A stretch of DNA of 64,000 nucleotides from Pseudomonas sp. CC120222-01a (GTDB lineage: Bacteria > Pseudomonadota > Gammaproteobacteria > Pseudomonadales > Pseudomonadaceae). Positions 34,103-43,796 of this stretch are shown one piece after another. A program made the position numbers and the translations under genes. The first letter of the stretch is position 1, and every line of letters starts with the position of its first letter. Under the pieces are notes generated by a model, which saw nothing but the letters and a program-made list of their open reading frames with translations, made no database searches and had not been told where the DNA came from. The stretch is from positions 1 through 64,000 of the forward strand of contig NZ_QEQQ01000002.1 in NCBI RefSeq assembly GCF_003097235.1, read 5' to 3'.

Positions 34103-35591
34103 GGACGAAGCCGACCCGGGCCAGCCACTCCGCCTCGTTGGCGAAGTCGGCCTGGGTCAGCTGGTTCTGTTCCAGCCAGCCTTCAGGGAACACCACTTCA
34201 AGGCTGTCTTCGCCGGCCTGCAGCTCCACCTTGGGCATCTGCTGATTACCACGGATGTGGTGGAACAGGATGGCGAAGCGCAGCAGCACGCACAGACGAA
34301 TCAGCTGCACGGCTTCGTCGCCGAATTCCGTGAACTTGTCCTTGGGAATGTTGCGGCGATGGCCGCGCACCAGCAAGGCCATCATCTGCTGCTCGTCGCG
34401 CGAGAAGCCCGCCAGGTCGGAGTGTTCGATCAGGTAGGCGCCGTGCTTGTGGTAATGGTAGTGGGCGATATCCAGGCCGATTTCATGGATTTTCGCCGCC
34501 CAACCCAGCAGATCGCGCCAGTTTCCTTCCTCAAGCTTCCAGGCCTTGGCCACCTGGTCGAAGGCATGCAGAGCCTTGCGTTCGACGCGTGCTGCCTGGC
34601 CCTGATCGACGTGGTAACGCTCCATCAGCGAGTTCAGGGTGCGCTCGCGCACATCCTCGTGGTGGTGGCGGCCGAGCAGGTCGAACAGCACACCTTCGCG
34701 CAGGGCGCCGTCGCAGTGGTCCATGCGCTGCAGCTCAAGGGCGTCGAAGATCGCCTCGAGAATCGCCAGGCCGGCCGGGAAGATGGTGCGACGGTCGGGT
34801 TTGATGCCTTCGAAGTCGATCTTGTCGACTTCGCCCAGCTTGAACAGCTTGCGCTTGACCCAGGCCAGGCCTTCGGCATTGACCTCGCCGTTGCCCAGGC
34901 CGCCGGCCTTGATCGCGGCGCCAATGGCGCGGATGGTGCCGGACGAACCGATAGCCTCGTCCCAGGTCAGGCGGTGCAGGGCGTTTTCGATGCTCATCAG
35001 CTCCAGGCGTGCGGCGGTGTAGGCCTGGGCGTAGCGTGCCGGGGTGATCTTGCCGTCGCGGAAGTAGCGCTGGGTGAAGCTCACGCAGCCCATCTGCAGG
35101 CTTTCGCGTAGCAGCGGCTCGAAGCGCTGGCCGATGATGAACTCGGTACTGCCGCCGCCGATGTCGGCGACCAGGCGCTTGCCGGGGGTGTCGGCCAGGG
35201 TGTGCGACACGCCGAGGTAGATCAGGCGCGCCTCTTCTCGGCCGGAGATGACCTCCACCGGGTGGCCGAGGATGGCTTCGGCGCGCAGGATGAATTCGTT
35301 GCGGTTGCGCGCTTCGCGCAGGGCGTTGGTGCCGACGATGCGCACGGAGCCTGCCGGCATGCCGTTGATCAGTTGGGCAAAACGCTTGAGGCATTCCAGG
35401 CCTCGCTCCATGGCTTCTTCGCTGAGCTTGCGCTCTTCGTCGATGCCGGCGGCCAGCTGAACCTTCTCGCCGAGCCGCTCGAGAATGCGGATTTCGGTGT
35501 GGTGCGCCTTGGCCACGACCATGTGGAAGCTGTTGGAGCCCAGGTCGATGGCGGCGATCAGGGACAGGTTCTTCGCGGAGGTATGCGGCAT
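34089..35591 (-). CDS. ppx: exopolyphosphatase
   Basis: This 500-residue enzyme removes phosphate from the end of polyphosphate, opposing Ppk. The ASKHA-fold motifs are clear: [15 protein letters not shown] near residue 10, [11 protein letters not shown], and DIGGGSTEF near 145. The C-terminal HD-like domain includes [19 protein letters not shown]. The ATG at 35591 gives the standard length; a longer reading to 35756 would add 55 residues of unlikely composition. The ppk and ppx 3' ends overlap by 14 bp, so expression of one may affect the other. Confidence 0.95.
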   Translation of the reverse strand: MPHTSAKNLSLIAAIDLGSNSFHMVVAKAHHTEIRILERLGEKVQLAAGIDEERKLSEEAMERGLECLKRFAQLINGMPAGSVRIVGTNALREARNRNEFILRAEAILGHPVEVISGREEARLIYLGVSHTLADTPGKRLVADIGGGSTEFIIGQRFEPLLRESLQMGCVSFTQRYFRDGKITPARYAQAYTAARLELMSIENALHRLTWDEAIGSSGTIRAIGAAIKAGGLGNGEVNAEGLAWVKRKLFKLGEVDKIDFEGIKPDRRTIFPAGLAILEAIFDALELQRMDHCDGALREGVLFDLLGRHHHEDVRERTLNSLMERYHVDQGQAARVERKALHAFDQVAKAWKLEEGNWRDLLGWAAKIHEIGLDIAHYHYHKHGAYLIEHSDLAGFSRDEQQMMALLVRGHRRNIPKDKFTEFGDEAVQLIRLCVLLRFAILFHHIRGNQQMPKVELQAGEDSLEVVFPEGWLEQNQLTQADFANEAEWLARVGFVLSVR

Positions 35592-35833
35592 TCTGTGTGT
35601 TCTCGGTCGGTAACCCGGCAATCGTGCCACGATCCTTGGCTGACGCCAACGCGCAGCGCACCGGGCCTTGATGCAAGGCAATGTGCCATTCCATGCTATG
35701 ACACTTGTGTGACAGTTTCGATTCGCGGCGTCTTGCACAACTATAGTTACACTCAATCGTCCGTGACTTCCTGTAGGGCCTGGGTGCCGCTATCATGGGC
35801 CACGTTTTTTTGCTTACGACCCTGGAGATATCC

Positions 35834-36163
35834 ATGAGCAGCGATCTGATCAAACACGTCACTGACGCCACCTTCGATGCCGAAGTCCTGCAGGCACAAG
35901 GCCCGGTGCTGGTCGACTACTGGGCTGAATGGTGCGGTCCATGCAAGATGATCGCTCCGGTTCTGGACGACATCGCCGCTACCTACAACGGCAAACTGAC
36001 CGTCGCCAAGCTGAACATCGACGACAACCAGGAAACCCCAGCCAAGCACGGCGTGCGTGGCATCCCGACTCTGATGCTGTTCAAGAACGGCAACGTCGAA
36101 GCCACCAAGGTCGGCGCCCTGTCCAAATCGCAGCTGGCCGCGTTCCTCGACGCCCACCTGTGA
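35834..36163 (+). CDS. trxA: thioredoxin 1
   Basis: This 109-residue protein is the cytoplasmic disulfide reductase thioredoxin. The active site is W33-C34-G-P-C37-K, with the cis-proline in GIPTLMLF. It starts at the ATG at 35834 behind GGAG; an upstream in-frame ATG at 35795 would add 13 residues not seen in thioredoxins. It is divergent from ppx and followed by a strong terminator, then rho. The trxA-rho order is conserved in gamma-proteobacteria. Confidence 0.97.
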   Translation: MSSDLIKHVTDATFDAEVLQAQGPVLVDYWAEWCGPCKMIAPVLDDIAATYNGKLTVAKLNIDDNQETPAKHGVRGIPTLMLFKNGNVEATKVGALSKSQLAAFLDAHL

Positions 36164-36171
36164 TTCGAAGC

Positions 36172-36199
36172 AAAAAACCCCGCAAATGCGGGGTTTTTT
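36172..36199 (+). terminator. strong intrinsic terminator after trxA
   Basis: A 13-bp palindromic arm (AAAAAACCCCGCA) and its complement around an AA loop end in a run of T. It begins 8 bp after the trxA stop. It can work on both strands. Confidence 0.93.
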
Positions 36200-36394
36200 C
36201 TTTTTCAGAGCACTAGACGCAGAAAAAAGCAAGTGTTACATTCGGCCTCGCACTGCTTCTCCAGTGCCCTCTGCACGCCGTCGCCGAAGCATCCCTAATT
36301 CGAATCAGTACGCGATCCTGTCGCCATCTAGCGGCGCGGCCTCATTAAGCCACAGCTTAATTCTCCCTTCTTACATGATTACGTCACTCCCCTT
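36200..36394 (+). promoter_or_regulatory. rho leader region
   Basis: About 195 bp separate the trxA terminator from the rho start. The last 30 bases are rich in pyrimidines (TCTCCCTTCTTAC and CACTCCCC) and lack a Shine-Dalgarno. Rho represses its own gene by early termination in E. coli, and C-rich unstructured RNA is its target, so this leader may act that way. No small gene is convincing. Confidence 0.45.
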
Positions 36395-37654
36395 ATGAAC
36401 CTGACTGAACTCAAGCAAAAGCCGATTACCGATCTTTTGGAAATGGCCGAACAGATGGGCATCGAAAACATGGCCCGTTCGCGCAAACAGGACGTGATTT
36501 TCGCCCTGCTGAAAAAGCACGCGAAAAGCGGCGAAGAGATCTCGGGTGACGGCGTGCTGGAGATTCTCCAGGATGGTTTCGGTTTCCTGCGTTCGGCTGA
36601 TGCGTCCTACCTGGCCGGCCCTGACGACATCTACGTCTCGCCAAGCCAGATCCGCCGTTTCAACCTGCGTACCGGCGACACCATCGTCGGCAAGATCCGC
36701 CCGCCGAAGGAAGGGGAGCGTTACTTCGCCCTGCTGAAGGTCGACACCATCAACTTCGACCGTCCGGAAAACGCGAAGAACAAGATCCTCTTCGAAAACC
36801 TGACGCCGCTGTTCCCGAACAAGCGCCTGAAGATGGAAGCTGGTAACGGCTCCACCGAAGACCTCACCGGTCGTGTCATCGACCTGTGCGCCCCGATCGG
36901 CAAAGGCCAGCGCGGCCTGATCGTCGCTCCGCCGAAAGCCGGTAAGACCATCATGCTGCAGAACATCGCGGCGAACATCACCCGTAACAACCCCGAGTGC
37001 CACCTGATCGTCCTGCTGATCGACGAGCGCCCGGAAGAAGTGACCGAAATGCAGCGCACCGTGCGCGGCGAAGTGGTCGCCTCGACCTTCGACGAGCCGC
37101 CAACCCGCCACGTGCAGGTTGCCGAAATGGTCATCGAGAAGGCCAAGCGCCTGGTCGAGCACAAGAAGGACGTGGTCATCCTGCTGGACTCCATCACCCG
37201 TCTGGCGCGTGCCTATAACACCGTGATCCCGAGCTCCGGCAAGGTGCTGACCGGTGGTGTCGACGCCCACGCCCTGGAGAAGCCGAAGCGCTTCTTCGGT
37301 GCCGCGCGTAACATCGAGGAAGGCGGTTCGCTGACCATCATCGCCACCGCGCTGGTCGAAACCGGCTCGAAGATGGACGAAGTGATCTACGAAGAGTTCA
37401 AGGGTACCGGCAACATGGAACTGCCCCTGGACCGTCGTATCGCCGAGAAGCGCGTCTTCCCGGCCATCAACATCAACCGTTCCGGTACCCGCCGCGAAGA
37501 GCTGCTGACCGCCGACGACGAACTGCAGCGCATGTGGATCCTGCGCAAGCTGCTGCACCCGATGGACGAGATCGCTGCCATCGAGTTCCTGGTCGACAAG
37601 CTCAAGCAGACCAAGACCAACGACGAGTTCTTCCTGTCGATGAAGCGCAAGTAA
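36395..37654 (+). CDS. rho: transcription termination factor Rho
   Basis: This 419-residue hexameric RNA helicase ends transcription. It starts [20 protein letters not shown], the conserved N-terminus. The RNA-binding OSB domain includes [22 protein letters not shown]. The P-loop PPKAGKT has its lysine at 184, as in E. coli, and the R-loop and Q-loop region reads [21 protein letters not shown]. Length is exactly standard. The start is sure from homology even though the upstream sequence is pyrimidine-rich and lacks a recognisable ribosome-binding site. Confidence 0.98.
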   Translation: MNLTELKQKPITDLLEMAEQMGIENMARSRKQDVIFALLKKHAKSGEEISGDGVLEILQDGFGFLRSADASYLAGPDDIYVSPSQIRRFNLRTGDTIVGKIRPPKEGERYFALLKVDTINFDRPENAKNKILFENLTPLFPNKRLKMEAGNGSTEDLTGRVIDLCAPIGKGQRGLIVAPPKAGKTIMLQNIAANITRNNPECHLIVLLIDERPEEVTEMQRTVRGEVVASTFDEPPTRHVQVAEMVIEKAKRLVEHKKDVVILLDSITRLARAYNTVIPSSGKVLTGGVDAHALEKPKRFFGAARNIEEGGSLTIIATALVETGSKMDEVIYEEFKGTGNMELPLDRRIAEKRVFPAININRSGTRREELLTADDELQRMWILRKLLHPMDEIAAIEFLVDKLKQTKTNDEFFLSMKRK

Positions 37655-37671
37655 GATCGTCGTACCACGCG

Positions 37672-37696
37672 AAAAGCCGGGGAAACCCGGCTTTTT
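37672..37696 (+). terminator. intrinsic terminator after rho
   Basis: AAAAGCCGGG and CCCGGCTTTTT form a 10-bp stem around a GAAA loop, ending in a T run, 17 bp after the rho stop. Confidence 0.9.
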
Positions 37697-37862
37697 GCTG
37701 TTTGTCACAAAAGACCGTTCGCCAGCAACCTGAACGCAGGCCACCATGCTGTCTGCGGGCTGTCATCCCCTGAAGGCACTCTGCCTCCCGCCAAAAGCCA
37801 GCTCGCATAGGCAGCTGACCAAAAAAACGACACGGAATTGTCTCTTTTAAGGTACAGTGTGG

Positions 37863-38183
37863 ATGTACGCAGTTCATCACGTTCTATCCAGTAATGGCGT
37901 GGATCTCTACCAGGCATGGCTGGACACCATTCGCGACACAAGGGTGAAGGCGCGAATCACCACAAGGGTCGACCGGGCCGCGCAGGGCCATTTTGGCGTA
38001 ACGGAGCCAGTGGGTGATGGCGTGTTCGAGATGAAACTGGATTTTGGGCCAGGCTATCGCATCTATTACGCCACCATTGGGCGAAGGATAATTTTCCTGC
38101 TCGGGGGTGGTTCGAAAGACCGGCAGCAGGCCGATATTGACCAGGCCAGATCACTTTGGCGCAGGCAGAAGGTAAAGCTATGA
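37863..38183 (+). CDS. HigB/RelE-type toxin of a toxin-antitoxin pair
   Basis: This 106-residue protein matches the phage Gp49-like/HigB group of the RelE superfamily: WLDTIRDTRVKARITTRVDR, EPVGDGVFEMKLDFGPGYRIYY and IIFLLGGGSKDRQQADIDQA. Such toxins cut mRNA at the ribosome. GTG at 37857 could also start it. The antitoxin gene follows with an ATGA overlap, in toxin-first order as in higBA. The pair lies between rho and ubiD, which are otherwise core genes, so it was probably inserted there. Confidence 0.85.
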   Translation: MYAVHHVLSSNGVDLYQAWLDTIRDTRVKARITTRVDRAAQGHFGVTEPVGDGVFEMKLDFGPGYRIYYATIGRRIIFLLGGGSKDRQQADIDQARSLWRRQKVKL

Positions 38184-38494
38184 CCGGCACACGTCCCCAT
38201 GAAGAAAGTGTTCTCGAAATGCTCCGCAGCGACGAGTCTTTCGCCATCGATTATCTCTCTGTTGCGCTTGAGGAAATCGATGAGCCTGGTGGCGCTGCAG
38301 GGTTTCTGACGGCGGTTCGGCGTGTGGCTGAAGCGCGCGGCGGCATGGGCAACCTTTCTCAGGCTACCGGGCTTGCTCGTCCCAACCTCTATCGAGCGTT
38401 GGCAGCAGATGGTGATCCAAAGTTGTCCACCGTGTTAAAGGTGCTGCAAGCGCTTGGTGTCGGGCTGTCGAAGGTGGTTTCGCATAATCGATGA
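38180..38494 (+). CDS. HigA-type antitoxin with HTH
   Basis: This 104-residue protein is the partner of the toxin before it. The N-terminal half (DYLSVALEEIDEPGGAAGFL) is helical. The C-terminal half is a Cro-like helix-turn-helix (MGNLSQATGLARPNLYRALA, then GDPKLSTVLKVLQALG), typical of this addiction-module antidote family. It would neutralise the toxin and repress the operon. The start ATG at 38180 overlaps the toxin stop. Confidence 0.88.
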   Translation: MTGTRPHEESVLEMLRSDESFAIDYLSVALEEIDEPGGAAGFLTAVRRVAEARGGMGNLSQATGLARPNLYRALAADGDPKLSTVLKVLQALGVGLSKVVSHNR

Positions 38495-38524
38495 AGTGCA
38501 CGTAATCTTCCTCACCGAGTATTG

Positions 38525-38577
38525 ATTGGGGCCCGCTTCGCGCAAGCCTACGCGAAGGGCTGCGAAGCGGCCCCAAT
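38525..38577. terminator. long hairpin after the toxin-antitoxin pair
   Basis: ATTGGGGCCCGCTTCG (38525-38540) pairs with CGAAGCGGCCCCAAT (38563-38577), with one bulged base and a smaller GCG-rich stem inside. GCATTTT follows, so it may terminate the antitoxin transcript. It could also be a relic of a repeat element. Confidence 0.6.
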
Positions 38578-38654
38578 GCATTTTGCCCCCCAACAAAGCC
38601 CGAACGGCGCTACACTCTGCACCCCGACCGATACGGCCAACACGAGGCTCATGC

Positions 38655-40121
38655 ATGCAGTATCGCGATTTGCGCGACTTCATCCGTGGCCTGGAGCAGC
38701 GCGGTGAACTCAAGCGCATCCAGGTTCCGATTTCCCCTGTCCTGGAAATGACCGAGGTCTGCGACCGCACCCTGCGTGCCAAGGGCCCGGCCTTGCTGTT
38801 CGAAAAGCCCACCGGCTTCGACATCCCGGTGCTGGGCAACCTGTTCGGCACGCCAGAGCGTGTGGCCATGGGCATGGGCGCCGAGTCGGTTGACGAGCTG
38901 CGCGAGATCGGCAAGTTGCTGGCCTTCCTCAAGGAGCCCGAGCCGCCGAAAGGCCTGAAGGACGCCTGGTCCAAGCTGCCGATCTTCAAGAAGGTCGTGT
39001 CGATGGCGCCGAAGGTGGTCAAGGACGCGGTGTGCCAGGAAGTGGTCATCGAGGGTGACGATGTCGACCTCGGCCAGTTGCCGATCCAGCACTGCTGGCC
39101 AGGCGATGTGGCGCCGCTGATCACCTGGGGCCTGACCGTGACTCGCGGCCCGAACAAGGATCGCCAGAACCTGGGTATCTACCGCCAGCAGGTGATCGGC
39201 CGCAACAAGGTAATCATGCGCTGGCTGAGCCACCGTGGCGGCGCCCTGGATTATCGCGAGTGGTGCGAAAAGCACCCGGGCCAGCCGTTCCCGGTTGCCG
39301 TGGCCCTGGGCGCTGACCCGGCCACCATCCTTGGCGCCGTGACGCCAGTGCCGGATACCCTTTCCGAATACGCTTTCGCCGGCCTGCTGCGCGGCAACCG
39401 CACCGAGCTGGTCAAGTGCCGTGGCAGCAACCTGCAGGTGCCGGCCACCGCCGAGATCATCCTCGAAGGCGTGATTCATCCGGGCGAAATGGCCCCGGAA
39501 GGCCCGTATGGCGATCACACCGGCTACTACAACGAAGTGGACAGCTTCCCGGTGTTCACCGTCGAGCGCATCACTCACCGGCAGAAGCCGATCTACCACA
39601 GCACCTACACTGGCCGGCCGCCGGATGAACCGGCGATCCTGGGCGTGGCGCTGAACGAAGTGTTCGTGCCGATCCTGCAGAAGCAGTTCCCGGAAATCGT
39701 CGACTTCTACCTGCCGCCGGAAGGCTGCTCGTACCGCATGGCGGTGGTGACCATGAAAAAGCAGTACCCAGGCCACGCCAAGCGCGTGATGCTGGGTGTG
39801 TGGTCGTTCCTGCGACAGTTCATGTACACCAAGTTCGTTATTGTCACCGACGACGATATCAACGCCCGCGACTGGAACGATGTGATCTGGGCCATCACCA
39901 CGCGCATGGACCCCAAGCGTGATACGGTGATGATCGACAACACGCCGATCGACTACCTGGACTTCGCGTCGCCGGTATCGGGGCTGGGGTCGAAGATGGG
40001 CCTGGACGCCACGCACAAGTGGCCGGGCGAGACTACACGCGAATGGGGCCGGGTCATCGTCAAGGACGAGACCGTCACCCGCCGTATCGATGAGCTGTGG
40101 GATCAGTTGGGAATAGATTGA
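38655..40121 (+). CDS. ubiD: UbiD, 3-octaprenyl-4-hydroxybenzoate decarboxylase
   Basis: This 488-residue enzyme decarboxylates the polyprenyl-hydroxybenzoate intermediate in ubiquinone synthesis, using prenylated FMN made by UbiX. The start is the ATG at 38655 ([20 protein letters not shown]), as in E. coli UbiD; a longer frame upstream begins in the hairpin region. Active-site segments are visible in [18 protein letters not shown] and [12 protein letters not shown], the latter with the conserved Glu region. It overlaps the next gene by one base (TGATG). Confidence 0.95.
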   Translation: MQYRDLRDFIRGLEQRGELKRIQVPISPVLEMTEVCDRTLRAKGPALLFEKPTGFDIPVLGNLFGTPERVAMGMGAESVDELREIGKLLAFLKEPEPPKGLKDAWSKLPIFKKVVSMAPKVVKDAVCQEVVIEGDDVDLGQLPIQHCWPGDVAPLITWGLTVTRGPNKDRQNLGIYRQQVIGRNKVIMRWLSHRGGALDYREWCEKHPGQPFPVAVALGADPATILGAVTPVPDTLSEYAFAGLLRGNRTELVKCRGSNLQVPATAEIILEGVIHPGEMAPEGPYGDHTGYYNEVDSFPVFTVERITHRQKPIYHSTYTGRPPDEPAILGVALNEVFVPILQKQFPEIVDFYLPPEGCSYRMAVVTMKKQYPGHAKRVMLGVWSFLRQFMYTKFVIVTDDDINARDWNDVIWAITTRMDPKRDTVMIDNTPIDYLDFASPVSGLGSKMGLDATHKWPGETTREWGRVIVKDETVTRRIDELWDQLGID

Positions 40122-41089
40122 TGCAGGTAACGTTGCAGCCGTCCGGGGCGGTGCTGGCGCTCGAACCCGGGGAACGGATCCTGGATGGAGCGCGGCGGCT
40201 GGGCTATGACTGCCCGAACAGCTGCCGCAATGGCAATTGCCATGTCTGCGCCGCGTTGTTGGTCGAAGGAAGCGTGCGTCAGGACGGTGTAGTCCGTGAC
40301 CATGGCGAGTTGTTCACCTGCATTGCCGAACCGCTGGAGGACTGTGTGTTGCTCTGGGATGGTGTGCTTGCCTTGGGTGAGCTGCCAGTGCGCAAGCTGG
40401 CGTGCAGCGTGAGCGAATGCGTCGAAGTCGGTGGCGACGTCTGGCGCGTGCGCCTGCGTGCGCCGGCTGGCAAGCCGCCGCGTTACCATGCCGGGCAATA
40501 CCTGATGATCGAGCGAGAGGGCGGCAAGCCGGCGGCCTTCTCGCTGGCCTCTGCGCCGCATTCCGGGCGCGAGCTCGAGCTGCATGTGCTGGTCCGCGAA
40601 GCCAGCGCCCAGCAACTGCTGGCACAACTGCAGCGCGACCGCTTGGCGCGTATCGAAATGCCGTTTGGTGATACTCACCTTGCCGAATTGCCTGACGGGC
40701 CGCTGGTGCTGATAGCGGCTGGTACTGGCATGGGCCAGATGCACAGCCTGGTCGAACATTGCCGCGCCCAGGGCTTCAAGCATCCAGTGCATCTTTACTG
40801 GGGCGTACGTCGCCCGGAAGACTTCTACAGCATCGAGCACTGGGCCGAATGGGAGCGCTTGCCCAACCTGTTCCTGCACAAGGTGGTCAGTGACCTGTGT
40901 GGCTGGGAAGGGCGTTGCGGCATGCTGCACGAAGCGGTGTGCGAGGACGTCAAAGACCTCAATACCGTGCATGTGTATGCCAGCGGGTCGCCGAACATGG
41001 TCTACGCCACCCTCGACGCCCTGGTCGAGGCCGGCATGGATGCGCACCGCATGCGCGCCGATGTGTTTGCCTACGCACCACGCGGTTAA
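40121..41089 (+). CDS. ferredoxin-FAD-NAD(P)H reductase (Fre-like with 2Fe-2S domain)
   Basis: This 322-residue protein has an N-terminal plant-type 2Fe-2S domain with Cys residues in NSCRNGNCHVC and a fourth in FTCIAEP. An FAD-binding segment (PPRYHAGQYLMIE) and a NAD-binding segment (GPLVLIAAGTGMGQMHSLVEH) follow. Databases often call it CDP-6-deoxy-glucoseen reductase, which is misleading outside sugar clusters. In E. coli ubiD is followed by fre, a flavin reductase, so a role in supplying reduced flavin is possible. It is translationally coupled to ubiD. The electron acceptor is unknown. Confidence 0.85.
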   Translation: MQVTLQPSGAVLALEPGERILDGARRLGYDCPNSCRNGNCHVCAALLVEGSVRQDGVVRDHGELFTCIAEPLEDCVLLWDGVLALGELPVRKLACSVSECVEVGGDVWRVRLRAPAGKPPRYHAGQYLMIEREGGKPAAFSLASAPHSGRELELHVLVREASAQQLLAQLQRDRLARIEMPFGDTHLAELPDGPLVLIAAGTGMGQMHSLVEHCRAQGFKHPVHLYWGVRRPEDFYSIEHWAEWERLPNLFLHKVVSDLCGWEGRCGMLHEAVCEDVKDLNTVHVYASGSPNMVYATLDALVEAGMDAHRMRADVFAYAPRG

Positions 41090-41335
41090 TAACCGAAGTT
41101 TGAAGTAAGGGGTATAAGGCGGTCATTGTTACCGCCTTGGCCATTAACTTTCGCCACCATCGAAACAGTACTTCCCAGTCGTCGGAACTGTGCATGAAAC
41201 TCTGTTCATGGGACTTGAGTATTGGCGCATTTCTATCCTATGGTTACTGCAAGCGCCGCTGGCGCGGCCGCGCAGGCCGCGTCATCAGCGCCTCCCGCTT
41301 TATGCGTAGTACACAGGGAATAATGGCGGCAGCTT

Positions 41336-41986
41336 ATGTCGGCACTTGAAAGTTTGTCCTGGGAAGTTGCATATCCTCCGACGCTCGACTTCGGTCAGCA
41401 ACTCACCCGTGAGCAATTGCTCAATTCCATGCAAATGACCATGTCGCGCCATGAAGGTGGCCCTGTCTGGTTGTTTGCCTACGGCTCGTTGATCTGGCGC
41501 CCGGAATGCAATTCGGTGGAGCGCCAACGGGCGCGAGTGCATGGTTATCACCGTGGGTTGTACCTGTGGTCGCACGAGCACCGGGGTACGCCGGAAACGC
41601 CAGGCCTGGTGTTCGGCCTTGATCGCGGCGGATCCTGCAGCGGTTTTGCCTACCGACTTGAAGACAGCAACCTCGATGATTCGCTGATGGCCCTGTGGCA
41701 GCGGGAAATGCCTTATCCGGCGTATCGGCCGCACTGGCTCAGCTGCCGGTTGGGCGATGGCAGCAAGGTGCAGGCGTTGGGGTTTGTGCTGGAGCGGCAT
41801 CTGCCGTGCTATGCGGGCAACCTGCCGGATACCTTGCTCAGCCAGATTCTGGCCAGTGCCAAGGGGCGCTATGGCACCACGCGGGACTATGTCGAGCAGA
41901 CGCTGAATGCGCTGCGCAGCCATCAGATGCCAGATCGTAACCTCGAGGCACGGTTCAGGCGTTGCCATAACCTGCGAGAGGTATGA
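41336..41986 (+). CDS. chaC: ChaC-type gamma-glutamylcyclotransferase
   Basis: This 216-residue protein matches glutathione-specific gamma-glutamylcyclotransferases of the ChaC group. The substrate loop is FAYGSLIWRPECN, followed by HGYHRGLYLWSHEHRGTPETPG, where the catalytic Glu is expected, and GFAYRLED. It would split glutathione into 5-oxoproline and Cys-Gly. It starts at the ATG at 41336, with only a weak Shine-Dalgarno. The 246-bp gap before it holds no gene that I can see. Confidence 0.87.
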   Translation: MSALESLSWEVAYPPTLDFGQQLTREQLLNSMQMTMSRHEGGPVWLFAYGSLIWRPECNSVERQRARVHGYHRGLYLWSHEHRGTPETPGLVFGLDRGGSCSGFAYRLEDSNLDDSLMALWQREMPYPAYRPHWLSCRLGDGSKVQALGFVLERHLPCYAGNLPDTLLSQILASAKGRYGTTRDYVEQTLNALRSHQMPDRNLEARFRRCHNLREV

Positions 41987-41994
41987 ACGGGCTG

Positions 41995-42078
41995 CCGGCC
42001 CTTTCGCGGGACAAGCCCGCTCCTACAGGGAAAACGCTATCCCTTGTAGGAGCGGGCTTGCCCCGCGAAGAGGCCGGT
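41995..42078. repeat. inverted REP pair
   Basis: Facing REP copies (CTTTCGCGGGACAAGCCCGC and its inverse, CTCCTACAGGG tails) with a short spacer lie between the convergent chaC and quinone oxidoreductase genes. Confidence 0.9.
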
Positions 42079-42083
42079 CCTGC

Positions 42084-43061
42084 TTATCTGGCCAGCACTA
42101 CCAACTTACCCACAGCCTTGCGCTGCCCCAGCTGCTCAATTGCGGCTCCCGCTTCAGCCAGTAGATAAGTCTTCGACACCAACGGTTTCAACTTGCCCTC
42201 GGCATGCCAGGCAAACAATTGCCGGAAGTTCGCCGCATTGTCCTCAGGTTGGCGCTGGGCAAACGCTCCCCAGAACACCCCAAGTACCGCCGCCCCCTTG
42301 AGCAGCACCAGGTTCGCCGCCATCTGCGCAATCGTGCCGCTGGCAAACCCCACCACCAGCAGCCGGCCCTGCCACGCCAGGCCGCGCACGGCCTGGTCGA
42401 ACAGCTCACCACCCACTGGGTCGTAGATCACGTCCACGCCCTGGCCGCCGGTCAGGCGCTTGATTTCCTCTTTGAGGCTGGCCTGGCTGTAGTCGATCAG
42501 TTCGTCAGCCCCGGCAGCCTTGGCAACGGCGAGCTTGTCGGCGCTGCTGGCGGCGGCGATCACTCTAGCGCCCATGGCCTTGCCGATTTCCACCGCTGCC
42601 AGGCCAACACCACCGGATGCACCGAGCACCAGCAGGGTTTCGCCGGGCTGCAACTGGGCGCGCTGCTTGAGGGCATGCATCGAGGTGCCATAGGTCATGC
42701 CGAATGCCGCGGCGGTGGCAAAGTCCATGTGCTCGGGGATCGGCATCACGTTGTAGAAGGGCACCGCCACCTGCTCGGCGAACGCCCCCCAGCCGGTCAG
42801 GGCCATTACCCGGTCGCCCACCTTGAAAGTACCGGCCCGTTCGCCGACCGCAGCGACTACGCCAGCGGCCTCGCCACCTGGCGAGAATGGCAGCGGGGGC
42901 TGGAACTGGTATTTGCCTTCGATGATCAGCGTGTCGGGGAAGTTGACCCCGGCAGCCTGCACATCGAGCAGGATCTCGTTCTTCTTCGGCACCGGGTTGG
43001 CCACGTCTTCCAGCACCAGGTCACGAGCCGGGCCCAGGGTTTTGCACAACACAGCTTTCAT
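42084..43061 (-). CDS. NADPH:quinone oxidoreductase family protein
   Basis: This 325-residue zinc-free medium-chain reductase has AGVNFPDTLIIEGKYQ near residue 38, and the nucleotide-binding motif VLGASGGVGLAAVEIG near 150 in place of a zinc site. It probably reduces quinones or enones with NADPH. The ATG at 43061 follows AAGGAA and starts with the conserved MKAVLCKTLG; a longer frame to 43298 would add 79 residues with no family likeness. It has its own promoter and is divergent from the small FliL-family gene. Confidence 0.9.
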   Translation of the reverse strand: MKAVLCKTLGPARDLVLEDVANPVPKKNEILLDVQAAGVNFPDTLIIEGKYQFQPPLPFSPGGEAAGVVAAVGERAGTFKVGDRVMALTGWGAFAEQVAVPFYNVMPIPEHMDFATAAAFGMTYGTSMHALKQRAQLQPGETLLVLGASGGVGLAAVEIGKAMGARVIAAASSADKLAVAKAAGADELIDYSQASLKEEIKRLTGGQGVDVIYDPVGGELFDQAVRGLAWQGRLLVVGFASGTIAQMAANLVLLKGAAVLGVFWGAFAQRQPEDNAANFRQLFAWHAEGKLKPLVSKTYLLAEAGAAIEQLGQRKAVGKLVVLAR

Positions 43062-43230
43062 CGGGGCTATTCCTTTGCGTGTAGTGGCCGATAAGTGTAG
43101 GAGGGTCGCCTGCCGGGTCAACGAGCATGCCCCGCCCTGATGTACTGACATAAGTGCTGGCACAAGCCCGTGCTTGGGTTTGCGCGGCATGCTGGGTAAG
43201 CTGGCGCCAACTGTTTTGAGGAGCGAATTC

Positions 43231-43635
43231 GTGAAAGCGTGGATCTTGATGGTACTGGCGCTGATGCTGCCAGCGGCGGCCATGGCCGAAGAAGCCAAGG
43301 AAGGGGAGCCGAAAGTTTCCTACATCACCCTGAGCCCACCCTTCGTCGGCAACTATGCCCTCGATGGCAGCCCCAAGCTGCGCGTGTACAAGGCCGATGT
43401 GGCCCTGCGCGTGACCGGTGATGCCGCGGCGGCTGCGGTCAAGCACCAGGAGCCGTTGATCCGCAACCAGCTGGTGGCACTGTTCACCCAGCAGACGGTG
43501 GATAGCATGAGTAACGTCGACGCCAAGGAGAAGCTGCGCCAGGAAGCGTTGAAGCAGGTGCAGCAGGTGATGGAATCGGAAGAGGGCAAGCCGATTGTCG
43601 AGGATCTGCTGTTCAATAATCTGATTGTTCAATAA
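43231..43635 (+). CDS. small secreted FliL-family protein
   Basis: This 134-residue protein starts at GTG 43231 behind AGGAG. It has a signal peptide (KAWILMVLALMLPAAAMA) and a mature FliL-like domain with YITLSPPFVGNYALDG, LRVYKADVALRV and a helical C-terminus. True FliL is a flagellar basal-body protein; this copy stands alone, away from any flagellar gene, so a different periplasmic role is likely. Confidence 0.8.
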   Translation: MKAWILMVLALMLPAAAMAEEAKEGEPKVSYITLSPPFVGNYALDGSPKLRVYKADVALRVTGDAAAAAVKHQEPLIRNQLVALFTQQTVDSMSNVDAKEKLRQEALKQVQQVMESEEGKPIVEDLLFNNLIVQ

Positions 43636-43659
43636 CGCAACATGCTCAAGTTGAAGCGT

Positions 43660-43774
43660 GTAGGAGCGGCCTTGTGTCGCGAATGGGCTGCGTAGCAGCC
43701 CCGGCATTCTAAGCTGCGAAGCTGAAATCCTGGGGCTGCTGCGCAGCCCTTTCGCGACACAAGGCCGCTCCTAC
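43660..43774. repeat. second-type inverted repeat pair (GTAGGAGCGGCCTTGTG)
   Basis: GTAGGAGCGGCCTTGTGTCG (from 43660) and its exact inverse (to 43774) form 24-bp arms. The centre also pairs: GGGCTGCGTAGCAGCCCC, and GGGGCTGCTGCGCAGCCC. This sequence differs from the usual REP core and occurs again at 50971-51086. Confidence 0.9.
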
Positions 43775-43796
43775 AGTTGATCGCTATTGCTCGCAC

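Noticed and set aside
36186..36398. 70-codon open frame before rho
   Set aside because: It starts inside the trxA terminator hairpin and has no ribosome-binding site.
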